This document shows positions 37,539 to 45,978 of a DNA stretch of 64,000 nucleotides, piece by piece. The notes beneath the pieces were generated by a model. That model made no database searches. It had not been told where the DNA came from and saw nothing but the letters and a program-made list of their open reading frames with translations. The position numbers were made by a program, and so were the translations under genes. The first letter of the stretch is position 1. Every line of letters starts with the position of its first letter. This DNA is from CAVQGZ01 sp942491665 (GTDB lineage Bacteria > Actinomycetota > Actinomycetes > Jiangellales > Jiangellaceae). Location of the stretch: NCBI GenBank assembly GCA_942491665.1, contig CALOBR010000005.1, positions 248,001-312,000 of the forward strand, given 5' to 3'.

Positions 37539-38200
37539 GGTTCGTCGCCGGCCCGGGCCAGCGCGCGTTGGGCGCGGATCTGGCGACGTGCCTCTTCGAT
37601 GTACAGCGCTGCCGCTGCCCAGTACAGGCCGGCACCCCACAGCGCGAAGGCCCAGCCGAACACGAGCGCAACCGTCCCGAAGACCCCGTCGAACTCCCCG
37701 AGCAGCAGCAGCGGCAGCGCGTACAGCAGGTTGAACGTCGCCGCCTTGCCCAAGAAGTGCACCGGGAGCGGGCCGAGCCCGTAGTGGCGCAGCACCGGGA
37801 TGACGAGGGCCAGCACGACGTCGCGCGCCACGATGAGCACGGCGAACCACAACGGGATGATGTCGCGCAGGACGAAGGCCACGACCGTGGCCACGATGTA
37901 GAGCCGGTCGGCGACCGGGTCGAGCAGCTGCCCGATGCGGGTGATCTGGTTCCACCGCCGGGCCAGGTACCCGTCGAGCCAGTCGGTGAACGCCGACAGA
38001 CCCAGGATGAACAGCGCCAGCAGGTCCGACCACGTCTCGCGGGGCACGAGGAGCAGCCAGAGAAACACCGGGACGAGAGCGATGCGCCCGAACGAGAGCA
38101 GGTTGGGGATGGTCAGCACCCGGTCGCTGGTCACCTCGTAGCGCTCCAGGTCCAGCTCGCGACGCGACGGTCCAGGCTCGGGTGCCTTCTTCGCGCTCAC
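37535..38200 (-). CDS. CDP-alcohol phosphatidyltransferase (PgsA-like)
   Basis: Membrane enzyme of 221 residues that transfers a phosphatidyl group from CDP-diacylglycerol to an alcohol, probably glycerol phosphate. The motif D-G-x2-A-R-x8-G-x3-D-x3-D is present: FTDWLDGYLARRWNQITRIG followed by QLLDPVADRLY. About five hydrophobic helices surround it. GTG 38200 is preferred because TACCGT lies 7 nt upstream; ATG 38209 is inside that hexamer. By position it matches pgsA2 in mycobacteria. Cardiolipin synthase of the CDP-alcohol type is another possibility. Confidence 0.88.
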   Translation of the reverse strand: MSAKKAPEPGPSRRELDLERYEVTSDRVLTIPNLLSFGRIALVPVFLWLLLVPRETWSDLLALFILGLSAFTDWLDGYLARRWNQITRIGQLLDPVADRLYIVATVVAFVLRDIIPLWFAVLIVARDVVLALVIPVLRHYGLGPLPVHFLGKAATFNLLYALPLLLLGEFDGVFGTVALVFGWAFALWGAGLYWAAAALYIEEARRQIRAQRALARAGDEP

Positions 38201-38207
38201 GGCTCGC

Positions 38208-38213
38208 ACGGTA
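38208..38213 (-). promoter_or_regulatory. -10 hexamer TACCGT, leaderless promoter of the phosphatidyltransferase
   Basis: On the minus strand TACCGT (38213-38208) ends 7 nt before GTG 38200, the same geometry as at lnt. The 71-bp gap to the divergent DUF3445 gene also contains its promoter, with TTGACC at about 38236-38241. Confidence 0.6.
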
Positions 38214-38271
38214 TCTGCTCGACCACGTCGAAAGGTTGACCCGCGGCCGTTGCACCGCAGAGGCTTTCGGG

Positions 38272-39150
38272 ATGGCCCGTCCGGTGCACGACCCCTCTGT
38301 CGTCGTCGACGGCCGACCGCTGCGATTGACCCTCGGGCTGCGTCGTCTCGACCTCGACCGCTGGCTCGAGGTCGACGCCGACTACCCGGACGAGATGACG
38401 CAGAAGAACCGCTTGCTGGCCCAACGCCCCCGCGACGTGCTCGCCTACGTGCCGGCCGGGCGTCCCGGGGCGCTGGAATGCCTCACGATGGTGCGCGGCT
38501 GGATGCAGGCACGGCACCCTGACGTGCTGCCCGCCGTGCCTGTCGGGCTGCACCCCATCGACGAGGCGGGCCGCCTCGTGCAAGAAGACCTGTGCGTGCT
38601 CACCCGCATCGACGCGCAGTGGGTGCTGACCGCAGCATCCGTCTGCTTTCCCTCGCGCTGGCGCCTGGCCGAGAAGATCGGCACGTCGGTGGGGGCCATC
38701 CACGACCCCGTCCCCGCCTACCACGACACGATCGGCCCCGTGGTGGACACGACGCTCGACCGCCTGCGCACCGACCGCCCCGTGTGGCGGCTGAACTGGA
38801 GCATCCTCGACGACGACGCCCTCTTCCAGCCGGCAGACGACCACCGTGGGCGCCGCGAACACCTCGACCTGGCCGAGGCGACGTTCCGGGTGGAGCGCCA
38901 GACCCTGCGTCGCCTGCCGCTCTCCGGCGACATCGTCTTCACGATCCGTACGTACCGTCACCGGCTGCCCGACGTCGTGGCCAGCCCCGAGCGTGCCGCC
39001 GACCTCGCGGCCATGCTTCGCACATGTCCCACCGACCTTGCCGAGTACAAGGGCTGGACGAGCATGCTCCCCTCGCTCCTGCACCAGCTCGACGCGGTGG
39101 CGCGACACGCGCAGGCGTCGGCGCAGCGACCGGACACCGGAGCGGGCTAG
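38272..39150 (+). CDS. DUF3445 haem-dependent oxidative N-demethylase family protein
   Basis: Protein of 292 residues of the DUF3445/HDM family. Characterised members bind haem and oxidatively demethylate dimethylamine as part of a multi-subunit monooxygenase. Visible family stretches are the N-terminal DADYPDEMTQKNRLLAQRP, the central CFPSRWRLAEKIGTSVGAIH, DRPVWRLNWSILDD, and the strongly conserved LRVERQTLRRLP-type block (FRVERQTLRRLPLSGDIVF, TIRTYRHRL). The next gene is a flavin-reductase-like protein that might supply electrons; the ferredoxin-type partners of Dmm enzymes are not seen here. ATG 38272 is chosen; the true start could be a little further upstream. Confidence 0.85.
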   Translation: MARPVHDPSVVVDGRPLRLTLGLRRLDLDRWLEVDADYPDEMTQKNRLLAQRPRDVLAYVPAGRPGALECLTMVRGWMQARHPDVLPAVPVGLHPIDEAGRLVQEDLCVLTRIDAQWVLTAASVCFPSRWRLAEKIGTSVGAIHDPVPAYHDTIGPVVDTTLDRLRTDRPVWRLNWSILDDDALFQPADDHRGRREHLDLAEATFRVERQTLRRLPLSGDIVFTIRTYRHRLPDVVASPERAADLAAMLRTCPTDLAEYKGWTSMLPSLLHQLDAVARHAQASAQRPDTGAG

Positions 39151-39153
39151 GTT
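39148..39153 (+). promoter_or_regulatory. -10 hexamer TAGGTT using the DUF3445 stop codon
   Basis: The stop TAG (39148-39150) plus GTT gives TAGGTT. Here the next start (ATG 39180) is 26 nt away with its own ribosome site AAGGAG at 39168-39173, so the transcript would have a short leader. Confidence 0.4.
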
Positions 39154-39179
39154 CGTTGGACGACGCGAAGGAGCGTGCG

Positions 39180-39791
39180 ATGACGAGCGCCACCGAACCC
39201 AGCCGCTACGTGCCCCTGAGCCTGCACGGAGCCGTCTGGGACGACTACTACTCCGTGGCACCTCTGGTGCTCATCGGCACGATCGAGGTGGACGGCTCCC
39301 CCGACGTCGCGCCGAAGCACCTCGCGATGCCCCTGAGCCGCGGCCCGTTGTTCGGCTTCGTCTGCCGACCCGAGCACGCCACCTTCCGCAACGCCGTGGC
39401 CACATCGTCGTTCACCGTCGGCTACCCCTCGCCGTCGATGGTGCTGCAGGCGAGCCTGGCCGCCGGCCCGCGTGACGCCGAGGGGGGCAAGCCGACGCTC
39501 GACATGGTCAGCCTCTCCCCCGCACGCGTCGTGGACGGCGTTCTCGTCGATGGGTGCAGGGTCCAGCTGGAGTGCCGACTGGAACGGGTGATCGACGACC
39601 TGGACGACAGCGCGTTGATCGTTGGACGTGTCATCGCCGCGCACGCGTCCGAGCGTGCCCTGCGGGAGGCGCCGGACACCGCCGGCGACGTGGCGCCGAA
39701 CGCTCCACTTCTTGTCTACGTCCATCCTGGACGGGTGGCATCGGTGCACGAGACGAAGGCCTTTCCCTACCACCGCGGGTTCCACGAGTAG
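39180..39791 (+). CDS. Flavin-reductase-like FMN-binding split-barrel protein
   Basis: Protein of 203 residues of the flavin reductase-like superfamily, an FMN-binding split barrel. Visible marks are YYSVAPLVLIGTIEVDGSPD, the loop VAPKHLAMPLSRGPLFGFVC, EHATFRNAVATSSFTVGYPS near the cofactor site and the VQLECRLERVIDD strand. It either reduces flavin with NAD(P)H or serves as flavin-dependent partner. It follows the DUF3445 gene by 29 bp, so a two-component system is possible. ATG 39180 is clear from the AAGGAG ribosome site. Its stop is used as -10 of the next gene. Confidence 0.85.
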   Translation: MTSATEPSRYVPLSLHGAVWDDYYSVAPLVLIGTIEVDGSPDVAPKHLAMPLSRGPLFGFVCRPEHATFRNAVATSSFTVGYPSPSMVLQASLAAGPRDAEGGKPTLDMVSLSPARVVDGVLVDGCRVQLECRLERVIDDLDDSALIVGRVIAAHASERALREAPDTAGDVAPNAPLLVYVHPGRVASVHETKAFPYHRGFHE

Positions 39792-39794
39792 CCT
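39789..39794 (+). promoter_or_regulatory. -10 hexamer TAGCCT using the flavin-reductase stop codon
   Basis: The stop TAG (39789-39791) plus CCT forms TAGCCT, ending 8 nt before GTG 39803. This is the same word and nearly the same spacing as before the ABC1 kinase. Confidence 0.5.
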
Positions 39795-39802
39795 GCCCAG
39801 TC

Positions 39803-40825
39803 GTGCGTACACGGGCGGTCGCGGTGCTGACGTTGGCGGCGGCCCTGCTCGCCGGTGCGGCGCTCTCACCGGCACCGGTGCGATCCGGCACACCCCAGCA
39901 GGCGGCCGCCGCCACGTCCTCGGTGCGGTTCACCGCCGCGGGCGACTTCGGCAAGACCCGAGCCACCGCCAAGGTGCTCGACCGTGCGAGGAGCAACGGG
40001 TCGTTCCTGCTCGCACTCGGCGACCTGTCCTACGACGACGCGACGGAACCTGCTTGGTGCGCGTTCGTGAAGAGTCGCGTCGGACGCACCTACCCGGTGC
40101 AGCTGCTGAGCGGCAACCACGAGTCGTCGGGGCGCGACGGGCGCATCGACCGGTTCACCCGCTGCCTGCCCAACCGGCTGCCCGGTGTGAAGGGCCGCTA
40201 CGGGCGCCAGTGGTACGTCGACGTGCCCGCGGCCAACCCGGTGGCACGCATCGTCATGATCTCCCCGGGGCTGCGCTACGAGAACGGCACCTGGCGGTAC
40301 ACGAAGGGACAGCCGCGCTACCGCTGGACCAAGCGGGCCATCCGATCGGCACGAGCCGCCGGCATCGGCTGGGTGGTCGTCGGCATGCACCACCCGTGCC
40401 TGTCGATGGGCCGCTACGGCTGCACAGCCGGATCCGACCTGATGAACCTGCTCGTGCGCCAGCACGTCGACCTGGTACTCACCGGCCACGAGCACATGTA
40501 CCAGCGCTCCAAGCAGATCACCACCGGCCCCGGCTGTCGGCGGGTGCCCACCGGCCGAGTCGACCGCGACTGCATCGCCAGCTCCTCCTCGACGCTACGC
40601 AAGGGGGCCGGCACCGTCTTCGTCACCGTCGGCACCGGCGGAACGAACCTGCGCCCCGTCAACCGCAACGACCGCCAGAGGCGCTACTTCGCTGCCTGGT
40701 CAGGCCGCAACGCCTCACCACGGCACGGACTGCTCGCCGTCGACATCAACACCCGCCAGCTCACCGCCCACTTCGTGGGCACCAGCCCCGGCTCCTTCAC
40801 CGACACGGTGACGATCCGCCGCTGA
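39803..40825 (+). CDS. Secreted metallophosphoesterase
   Basis: Exported phosphoesterase of 340 residues. A signal peptide (VRTRAVAVLTLAAALLAGAA) is followed by the calcineurin-like fold with its metal ligands in order: FTAAGDFG, LALGDLSYDD, LLSGNHESSG, VVGMHHPCLS and LTGHEHMYQRS. The Tyr after GDLS and the last His motif put it near purple acid phosphatase-like enzymes. It has four or more Cys that may form disulfides outside the cell. GTG 39803 lies 8 nt after a TAGCCT hexamer and gives a full signal peptide. It is convergent with the methyltransferase, 9 bp away. Confidence 0.88.
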   Translation: MRTRAVAVLTLAAALLAGAALSPAPVRSGTPQQAAAATSSVRFTAAGDFGKTRATAKVLDRARSNGSFLLALGDLSYDDATEPAWCAFVKSRVGRTYPVQLLSGNHESSGRDGRIDRFTRCLPNRLPGVKGRYGRQWYVDVPAANPVARIVMISPGLRYENGTWRYTKGQPRYRWTKRAIRSARAAGIGWVVVGMHHPCLSMGRYGCTAGSDLMNLLVRQHVDLVLTGHEHMYQRSKQITTGPGCRRVPTGRVDRDCIASSSSTLRKGAGTVFVTVGTGGTNLRPVNRNDRQRRYFAAWSGRNASPRHGLLAVDINTRQLTAHFVGTSPGSFTDTVTIRR

Positions 40826-40834
40826 CGTACCGCC

Positions 40835-41710
40835 TCAGCTCGGGGCAGGCCGCCGGGCACGGGCCAGCAGCCCGGTTCCGTCGCCCGTGCCGGCGGGGTC
40901 GATCCGGTAGTCGTCGGGCGCCGGCGGGGTGGGAGCCTTGCGGCGCTTGCCGAGCTGGTTCACCCGGTGGGAGAGCTCATGGGTGACCCAGGGAAGCCGG
41001 GCGTCCATCGTCCCCCAGAGTCGGTTCGCCACAGGCACGCCGAAGCGGGCGATCTGCGACAGAGCGAACTCCGGCCCGTTCAGCCGCGCAACCTCCACGT
41101 CCCAGCCGGGCAGCTGCTCGCGCAGCAAGCGCTGCAACCCGAGCGCGTCAAGGGTGGCGATGTGCGGTGGGTAGCCCGACCAGCCACCCCAGTAGCCCGA
41201 CTCGTCCGGCGTCGACATCACCAGTACCCCGCCTGGGGCCACCGCGCCGGCGACCTCGCGCACGAAACCGGCCTGTGCCGAGACCGGGACGTGCTCGATC
41301 ACCTCCATCACCATGACGACGGGAGCGGGCTGGAGCCCGTGGACGCTGGCACGCACCTCGACGTCGCCGAACGCGCGGCTCGCGAGCTCGCGGTGCCCGG
41401 CGTCCTTGTCGACCATGACGAGCCGACGGTTCAGGGCAGCGGCGGCCCACACCGAGAACCCACCGGCCCCGGCTCCGACGTCGACCAGCGGTCCGGGGTC
41501 TCTCACCGATCGGGCTGCGGCCACGGCGGCGGCGTAGTTGACGGCGTGGCGCACCACCAGGCCGTGGTCCCACTGGTGCCCGGCATCCCCGCCGTCATGG
41601 TTGCGATGGTCTCGCTCGCGCACGTCGTGCAGCCTGTCCTGGGCGCTCACCAGCAACGACCAGCTGTCGCGCAGCGTCTCCACGGCCTGCGCCGACGACT
41701 GCCATCCCAC
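40835..41710 (-). CDS. Class I SAM-dependent methyltransferase
   Basis: Methyltransferase of 291 residues with the SAM-binding motif PLVDVGAGAGGFSVWAAAAL, motif II region RRLVMVDKDAGHRELA, and VVMVMEVIEHVPVSAQAGFV with GGVLVMSTPDESGYWGGWSG, as in methyltransferases that act on small molecules or lipids. The target is not readable. A preceding helical region (AQDRLHDVRERDHRNHDG) and the HQWDHGLVVRHAVNYAAAVA stretch are conserved in an actinobacterial family I cannot name. GTG 41710 has a GGGAGG ribosome site. It is divergent from the etf operon. Confidence 0.82.
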   Translation of the reverse strand: MGWQSSAQAVETLRDSWSLLVSAQDRLHDVRERDHRNHDGGDAGHQWDHGLVVRHAVNYAAAVAAARSVRDPGPLVDVGAGAGGFSVWAAAALNRRLVMVDKDAGHRELASRAFGDVEVRASVHGLQPAPVVMVMEVIEHVPVSAQAGFVREVAGAVAPGGVLVMSTPDESGYWGGWSGYPPHIATLDALGLQRLLREQLPGWDVEVARLNGPEFALSQIARFGVPVANRLWGTMDARLPWVTHELSHRVNQLGKRRKAPTPPAPDDYRIDPAGTGDGTGLLARARRPAPS

Positions 41711-41846
41711 GTGGACCTCCCACTAGCTCGGTATGCACGCCGAAGAGTAGAGCGCCGGACGCGATCGTCGGCGTACTGGCCGGTAGCGAGTCAAAGGTCC
41801 TTCTTGGCGAGGGACTATGGCGAATCACCCGCCACTCCTGGTTGCA

Positions 41847-41852
41847 TAGCGT
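41847..41852 (+). promoter_or_regulatory. -10 hexamer TAGCGT, promoter of the etf-synthase operon
   Basis: TAGCGT ends 8 nt before ATG 41861, which would be the leaderless start of etfB. It is the only good -10 in the 150-bp gap before the six-gene operon. No -35 match is present at 17-18 bases, so an activator may be needed. Confidence 0.55.
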
Positions 41853-41860
41853 TCATGCCC

Positions 41861-42643
41861 ATGAAGATCGCCGTCCTCGTCAAGCACGTACCCGAACCTT
41901 CGGCCACGTGGACCTACGCCAACGACCTCACTCTCGACCGTGCCGGCGTCGAAGGACGCCTGTCCGAGCTCGACGAGTACGCAGTCGAGCAAGCCCTCCA
42001 GCTCACCGAGAAGGGCCTGGACGCCGAGATCGTCTACGTGACGATGGGTCCGGCCAAGGCCATCGACGGCTTGCGCAAGGCGCTGGCCATGGGCGGGTCC
42101 AGCGGGGTCCACATCGTCGATGACTCGTTGCACGGGTCGGACGCGATGGCCACGTCGCTGGTGCTCGCCAAAGCACTGGAGGCCATCGGCGGTGTCGACC
42201 TCGTGCTCACCGGCATGGCCTCCACCGACGCCGAGATGTCCGTGGTGCCGGCGATGATCGCCGCCCGGATGGGACTTCCGCAGGTCACGTTCGCCGCCCT
42301 CATCGAGGTGGACGGGTCTGCGGTCACGATTCGCCGCGACTCCGACACCGGCTCGCAGACCGTCGAGGCGACCCTGCCGGCTGTCGTGTCGGTCACAGAC
42401 CAGACCGGTGAGGCCCGATACCCGTCCTTCAAGGGAATCATGGCTGGCAAGAAGAAGCCGGTGCAGACGATGAGCCTCGCCGATCTTGGGGTGGAGTCCG
42501 CTGCCGTCGGCGCCGGCGCCGCCCGCTCGGTCACCCGCTCCGCCGACGTCCGCCCCCCCAAGGCCGCCGGCACGGTCATCACTGACGAGGGCGACGGCGC
42601 AGCCAAGATCGTCGAGTACCTGTCCACCAGCAAGCTCATCTGA
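41861..42643 (+). CDS. etfB: Electron transfer flavoprotein beta subunit
   Basis: Beta subunit of ETF, 260 residues, which binds AMP and carries the loop that recognises acyl-CoA dehydrogenases. Visible marks are KIAVLVKHVPEP at the start, the conserved LSELDEYAVEQALQLTE, VYVTMGPAKAIDGLRKALAM, LVLTGMASTDAEMSVVPAMI and the C-terminal YPSFKGIMAGKKKPV. The latter is the recognition-loop region. ATG 41861 is chosen over ATG 41855 from the promoter spacing. It is the first gene of a six-gene operon with etfA, etfD, a dehydrogenase, a Pfa-like synthase and an acyl-CoA carboxylase. Confidence 0.94.
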   Translation: MKIAVLVKHVPEPSATWTYANDLTLDRAGVEGRLSELDEYAVEQALQLTEKGLDAEIVYVTMGPAKAIDGLRKALAMGGSSGVHIVDDSLHGSDAMATSLVLAKALEAIGGVDLVLTGMASTDAEMSVVPAMIAARMGLPQVTFAALIEVDGSAVTIRRDSDTGSQTVEATLPAVVSVTDQTGEARYPSFKGIMAGKKKPVQTMSLADLGVESAAVGAGAARSVTRSADVRPPKAAGTVITDEGDGAAKIVEYLSTSKLI

Positions 42644-42672
42644 CTCGCAACACGACTGGAAAGGGATACACC

Positions 42673-43629
42673 GTGGGAGCAGTTCTCGTTCTCGTCGAGC
42701 GAGTCGACGGAGCCGTACGCAAACCGACCCTCGAGTCGCTGACGCTGGCCCGTCGCCTCGGCGAACCTGTCGCGCTCGTGCTGGGCGCAGCCGACGACGC
42801 CACCGTCGCCACCCTGTCGGAGTACGGGGCCACCAGCATCTACGTCGTCGATGCCCCTGAGCTCGACGACTACCTGATCGTCCCGCACGCCGAGGCGGTG
42901 GCCGAGGTCGCACGTGTGGCCGACGCTGTCGCCGTCCTCGTCACGTCCGGCCCGGACGGCAAAGAGATCGCGGCCCGGGTCGCAGTCGCGCTCGACTCCG
43001 GCATCATCACCGACGCGGTCGACGTCCAGGCCGGCGACGGCGCGCCGGTGGTGACGCAGTCGGTCTTCTCCGGCACGTGGCTCGCCGACAGCGCAGTCAC
43101 CGCAGGTACCCCGGTGATCACCGTGCGCACCAACTCGGTGACGCCCGAACCGGCTCCAACGGAGCCAGCGGTCACGAACGTCGACGTCACGTTCTCCGAC
43201 CTGGCCCGTTCGGCCAAGGTCACCGGGCGCACGGCCAAGCAGAGCACGGGACGCCCCGACCTCACCGACGCCACCATTGTGGTGGCCGGCGGCCGAGGCA
43301 TGGGCTCGGGGGACGCTTTCGCCATGGTGGAGAAGGTCGCCGACGCCCTCGGTGGCGCGGTCGCCGCCTCGCGCGCGGCCACCGACATGGGTTGGTACGG
43401 CCACGAGTTCCAAGTGGGCCAGACGGGCAAGACCGTCGCCCCGCAGCTCTACGTCGCGGCCGGCATCTCCGGTGCGATCCAGCACCGAGCCGGCATGCAG
43501 GGCAGCAAGACCATCGTCGCGGTCAACAAAGACCCGAAGGCGCCGATCTTCGAGATTGCCGACTTCGGTGTCGTAGGTGACCTCAACTCGATCCTGCCCA
43601 CCCTGGCAGACGAGCTCGGAAACCGGTAG
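42673..43629 (+). CDS. etfA: Electron transfer flavoprotein alpha subunit
   Basis: Alpha subunit of ETF, 318 residues, binding the FAD that receives electrons from acyl-CoA dehydrogenases. The FAD domain is seen in the C-terminal third with VVAGGRGMGSGDAFAMVEKV, ATDMGWYGHEFQVGQTGKTV and YVAAGISGAIQHRAGMQGSK followed by TIVAVNKDPKAPIF. The N-terminal domain is as usual (VLVLVERVDG). GTG 42673 is preceded by GGAAAGGG. It is separated from etfB by 29 bp and from etfD by 88 bp; in that latter gap I see no terminator. Confidence 0.95.
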   Translation: MGAVLVLVERVDGAVRKPTLESLTLARRLGEPVALVLGAADDATVATLSEYGATSIYVVDAPELDDYLIVPHAEAVAEVARVADAVAVLVTSGPDGKEIAARVAVALDSGIITDAVDVQAGDGAPVVTQSVFSGTWLADSAVTAGTPVITVRTNSVTPEPAPTEPAVTNVDVTFSDLARSAKVTGRTAKQSTGRPDLTDATIVVAGGRGMGSGDAFAMVEKVADALGGAVAASRAATDMGWYGHEFQVGQTGKTVAPQLYVAAGISGAIQHRAGMQGSKTIVAVNKDPKAPIFEIADFGVVGDLNSILPTLADELGNR

Positions 43630-43717
43630 CACGCTACGGAACACCGGTAATGCACTACTAAGGTGCGCTAGACGCGACAACCCATCGGTCAGCACGGAAC
43701 AAGGAGGAGAGTCTTAG

Positions 43718-45913
43718 GTGGCCATCCGGACAACCATCGGCGTGATCCTGATCGTGCTGGCGCTGGGCATCGCGGGAAACCGGTTGTGGTACCTGTATCG
43801 ACTCGCCATGAGCGGGCAGAAGGTCGCCCCGGACCGCACCGCTGACCGTGGTGCAGCGGTCAAGTCCGTACTCGCCGAGGTGTTCGGGCAGGTTCGGCTG
43901 CTGCAGTTCACGGTCCCGGGCGTCGCGCACTTCGTGACGTTCTGGGGCTTCATTCTCTTGCTCCCGACGGTGCTCGAAGGCTTCGGGGCGATCTTCGACG
44001 AGGACTTCCACATCCCGTTCATCGGCAAGCAGGCATGGCTGGGATTCATCGAGGACGTGGCCGTCGTCGGCGTTCTGCTCGGCATCCTCGCCTTCGCGAT
44101 CATCCGGTTCGTCAAGTCACCGGCGAAGCTGGGACGTCAGTCGCGCTTCTACGGCTCGCACCTGAGCACCGCATGGGTCGTCCTGGTCATGATCACGCTG
44201 GTGCTGGTGAGCCTGCTGCTGTACCGCGGCACCCAGATCAACGTCGAGCCCCCGACGTTCCCCTTCTACGAGAGCGGCGGAGCGTTCGCCTCGGAGTGGG
44301 TCGCCTCGTTGCTGGCTCCTCTCGGACCAGAGACCAACGAGGTGCTCGAGCACATCTTCGTGCTGTTCGCCGTCGGTGTGCTGCTGGGCTTCTTGGTACT
44401 GGTGGTCTACTCCAAGCACCTGCACATCTTCACCTCCGAGCCCAACGTCTTCTTCAAGCGCCAGCCCATCGCCCTTGGCGCGCTCGAGCCGATCCGGGTC
44501 GACGGCAAGGACGTCGACTTCGAGAACATCGACGAGCTGGACGAGGACGCCCCGCTGGGGATCGGGAAGATCGAAGACTTCACCTGGAAGGGCATGCTCG
44601 ACTTCATGGCCTGCACCGAGTGCGGCCGTTGCCAGAGCCAGTGCCCGGCGTGGAACACCGAGAAGCCGCTGAGCCCCAAGATGCTCATCATGGGCCTGCG
44701 TGACCACGCCTTCGCCAAGGGTCCGTACCTGATCGCCGACACCGACGAGAAGCGCGAGGCAGTCTCTGACGAGGTCAAGGCCGAGGTCGAGCGTCCCCTC
44801 ATCGGCACCAACGAGAACGGCTACGCACACGCCGGCGACCAGGGGGTCGGCGGGGTCATCGACCCGGATGTGCTGTGGTCGTGCACGACGTGTGGTGCTT
44901 GTGTGCAGCAGTGCCCGGTGGACATCGAGCACGTCGACCACATCCTCAACATGCGTCGGTACCAGGTGCTCATCGACTCGGAGTTCCCGAGCGAGGCCGG
45001 CGTGATGCTGCGCAACCTCGAGCACGCCGGCGACCCGTGGGGTGGCGGCGGCCAGGCCCGCACCACCTGGATGAACGACATGGACTTCGACGTCCGGGTG
45101 TTCGGCGCCGGCGGCGAGGACACCCTGCCCGAGGACGTCGAGTACCTGTTCTGGGTCGGTTGCGCCGGCGCGGTGGACGACAAGGCGAAGAAGACGACCA
45201 AGGCCGTGGCCAGCCTGCTGCACGAGGCGGGCGTGGAGTTCATGGTGCTCGGCGACGGTGAGACCTGTACCGGTGACCCGGCACGGCGACTCGGCAACGA
45301 GTTCTTGTACCAGATGCTGGGACAGCAGAACGTCGAGGTTCTGAACGAGATCGGGGCCCGCAAGATCGTCGCCACCTGCGCGCACTGCTTCAACACCCTG
45401 GCGAACGAGTACCCCCAGCTCGGCGGCAACTACGAGGTCGTCCATCACACCCAGCTGCTCAACCAGCTCGTGGCCGACGGACGGCTCACGCCCGTCACGC
45501 CACTGGACACCACGATCACCTACCACGACCCGTGCTACCTGGGTCGGCACAACCAGGTGTTCGCCCCGCCGCGGGAGATTCTCGAGGCCCTGCCGGGGTC
45601 GACCTTCAAAGAGATGCCACGCAACTCCGAGATGTCGTTCTGCTGCGGCGCCGGCGGCGCCCGCATGTGGATGGAGGAGAGCATCGGCTCGCGCGTGAAC
45701 GAGAACCGGTCGGCCGAAGCCCTCGACCTCAACCCCGACGTGGTCGCGGCGGCATGTCCCTTCTGCATCGTGATGCTGTCCGACGGCACGACCGCCGTGC
45801 AGGAATCGCGCAACGGTGACGGCGGCAAGCCGGTCGAGGTCACCGACATCTCCGAGCTCTTGCTGCGCTCGGTGCGCCCAGCCACCACTCCCGCCGCCCC
45901 ACCTGGGGGGTAG
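43718..45913 (+). CDS. etfD: Membrane Fe-S oxidoreductase EtfD (ETF:menaquinone type)
   Basis: Protein of 731 residues. Residues 1-240 have about five membrane helices of the NarI-like type (TTIGVILIVLALGIAG, FTVPGVAHFVTFWGFILLLP, AWVVLVMITLVLVSLLLYRG), with several His that could bind haem. Two [4Fe-4S] clusters follow in CTECGRCQSQCPAW and CTTCGACVQQCPVD. The C-terminal half has two CCG-type domains (TCAHCFNTLANEYP, DPCYLGRHNQVF, SFCCGAGGARMWM). By family and by its place behind etfAB, it passes electrons from ETF to menaquinone; the mycobacterial relative Rv0338c has been named EtfD. GTG 43718 has AAGGAGGAG at 43701-43709. Confidence 0.92.
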   Translation: MAIRTTIGVILIVLALGIAGNRLWYLYRLAMSGQKVAPDRTADRGAAVKSVLAEVFGQVRLLQFTVPGVAHFVTFWGFILLLPTVLEGFGAIFDEDFHIPFIGKQAWLGFIEDVAVVGVLLGILAFAIIRFVKSPAKLGRQSRFYGSHLSTAWVVLVMITLVLVSLLLYRGTQINVEPPTFPFYESGGAFASEWVASLLAPLGPETNEVLEHIFVLFAVGVLLGFLVLVVYSKHLHIFTSEPNVFFKRQPIALGALEPIRVDGKDVDFENIDELDEDAPLGIGKIEDFTWKGMLDFMACTECGRCQSQCPAWNTEKPLSPKMLIMGLRDHAFAKGPYLIADTDEKREAVSDEVKAEVERPLIGTNENGYAHAGDQGVGGVIDPDVLWSCTTCGACVQQCPVDIEHVDHILNMRRYQVLIDSEFPSEAGVMLRNLEHAGDPWGGGGQARTTWMNDMDFDVRVFGAGGEDTLPEDVEYLFWVGCAGAVDDKAKKTTKAVASLLHEAGVEFMVLGDGETCTGDPARRLGNEFLYQMLGQQNVEVLNEIGARKIVATCAHCFNTLANEYPQLGGNYEVVHHTQLLNQLVADGRLTPVTPLDTTITYHDPCYLGRHNQVFAPPREILEALPGSTFKEMPRNSEMSFCCGAGGARMWMEESIGSRVNENRSAEALDLNPDVVAAACPFCIVMLSDGTTAVQESRNGDGGKPVEVTDISELLLRSVRPATTPAAPPGG

Positions 45914-45978
45914 GCCCGACCCGCACCACCCACAACCGAATATCCACTTCTCAGCCGAACCGCAAGGAAGGTCAGCCC

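Noticed and set aside
35025..38255. A single 1,076-codon minus-strand frame suggesting a fusion of phosphatidyltransferase and nucleotidyltransferase
   Set aside because: The first 240 codons are out of frame with the CDP-alcohol motif. The phosphatidyltransferase lies in another frame with its own GTG start and stop, overlapping by GTGA.
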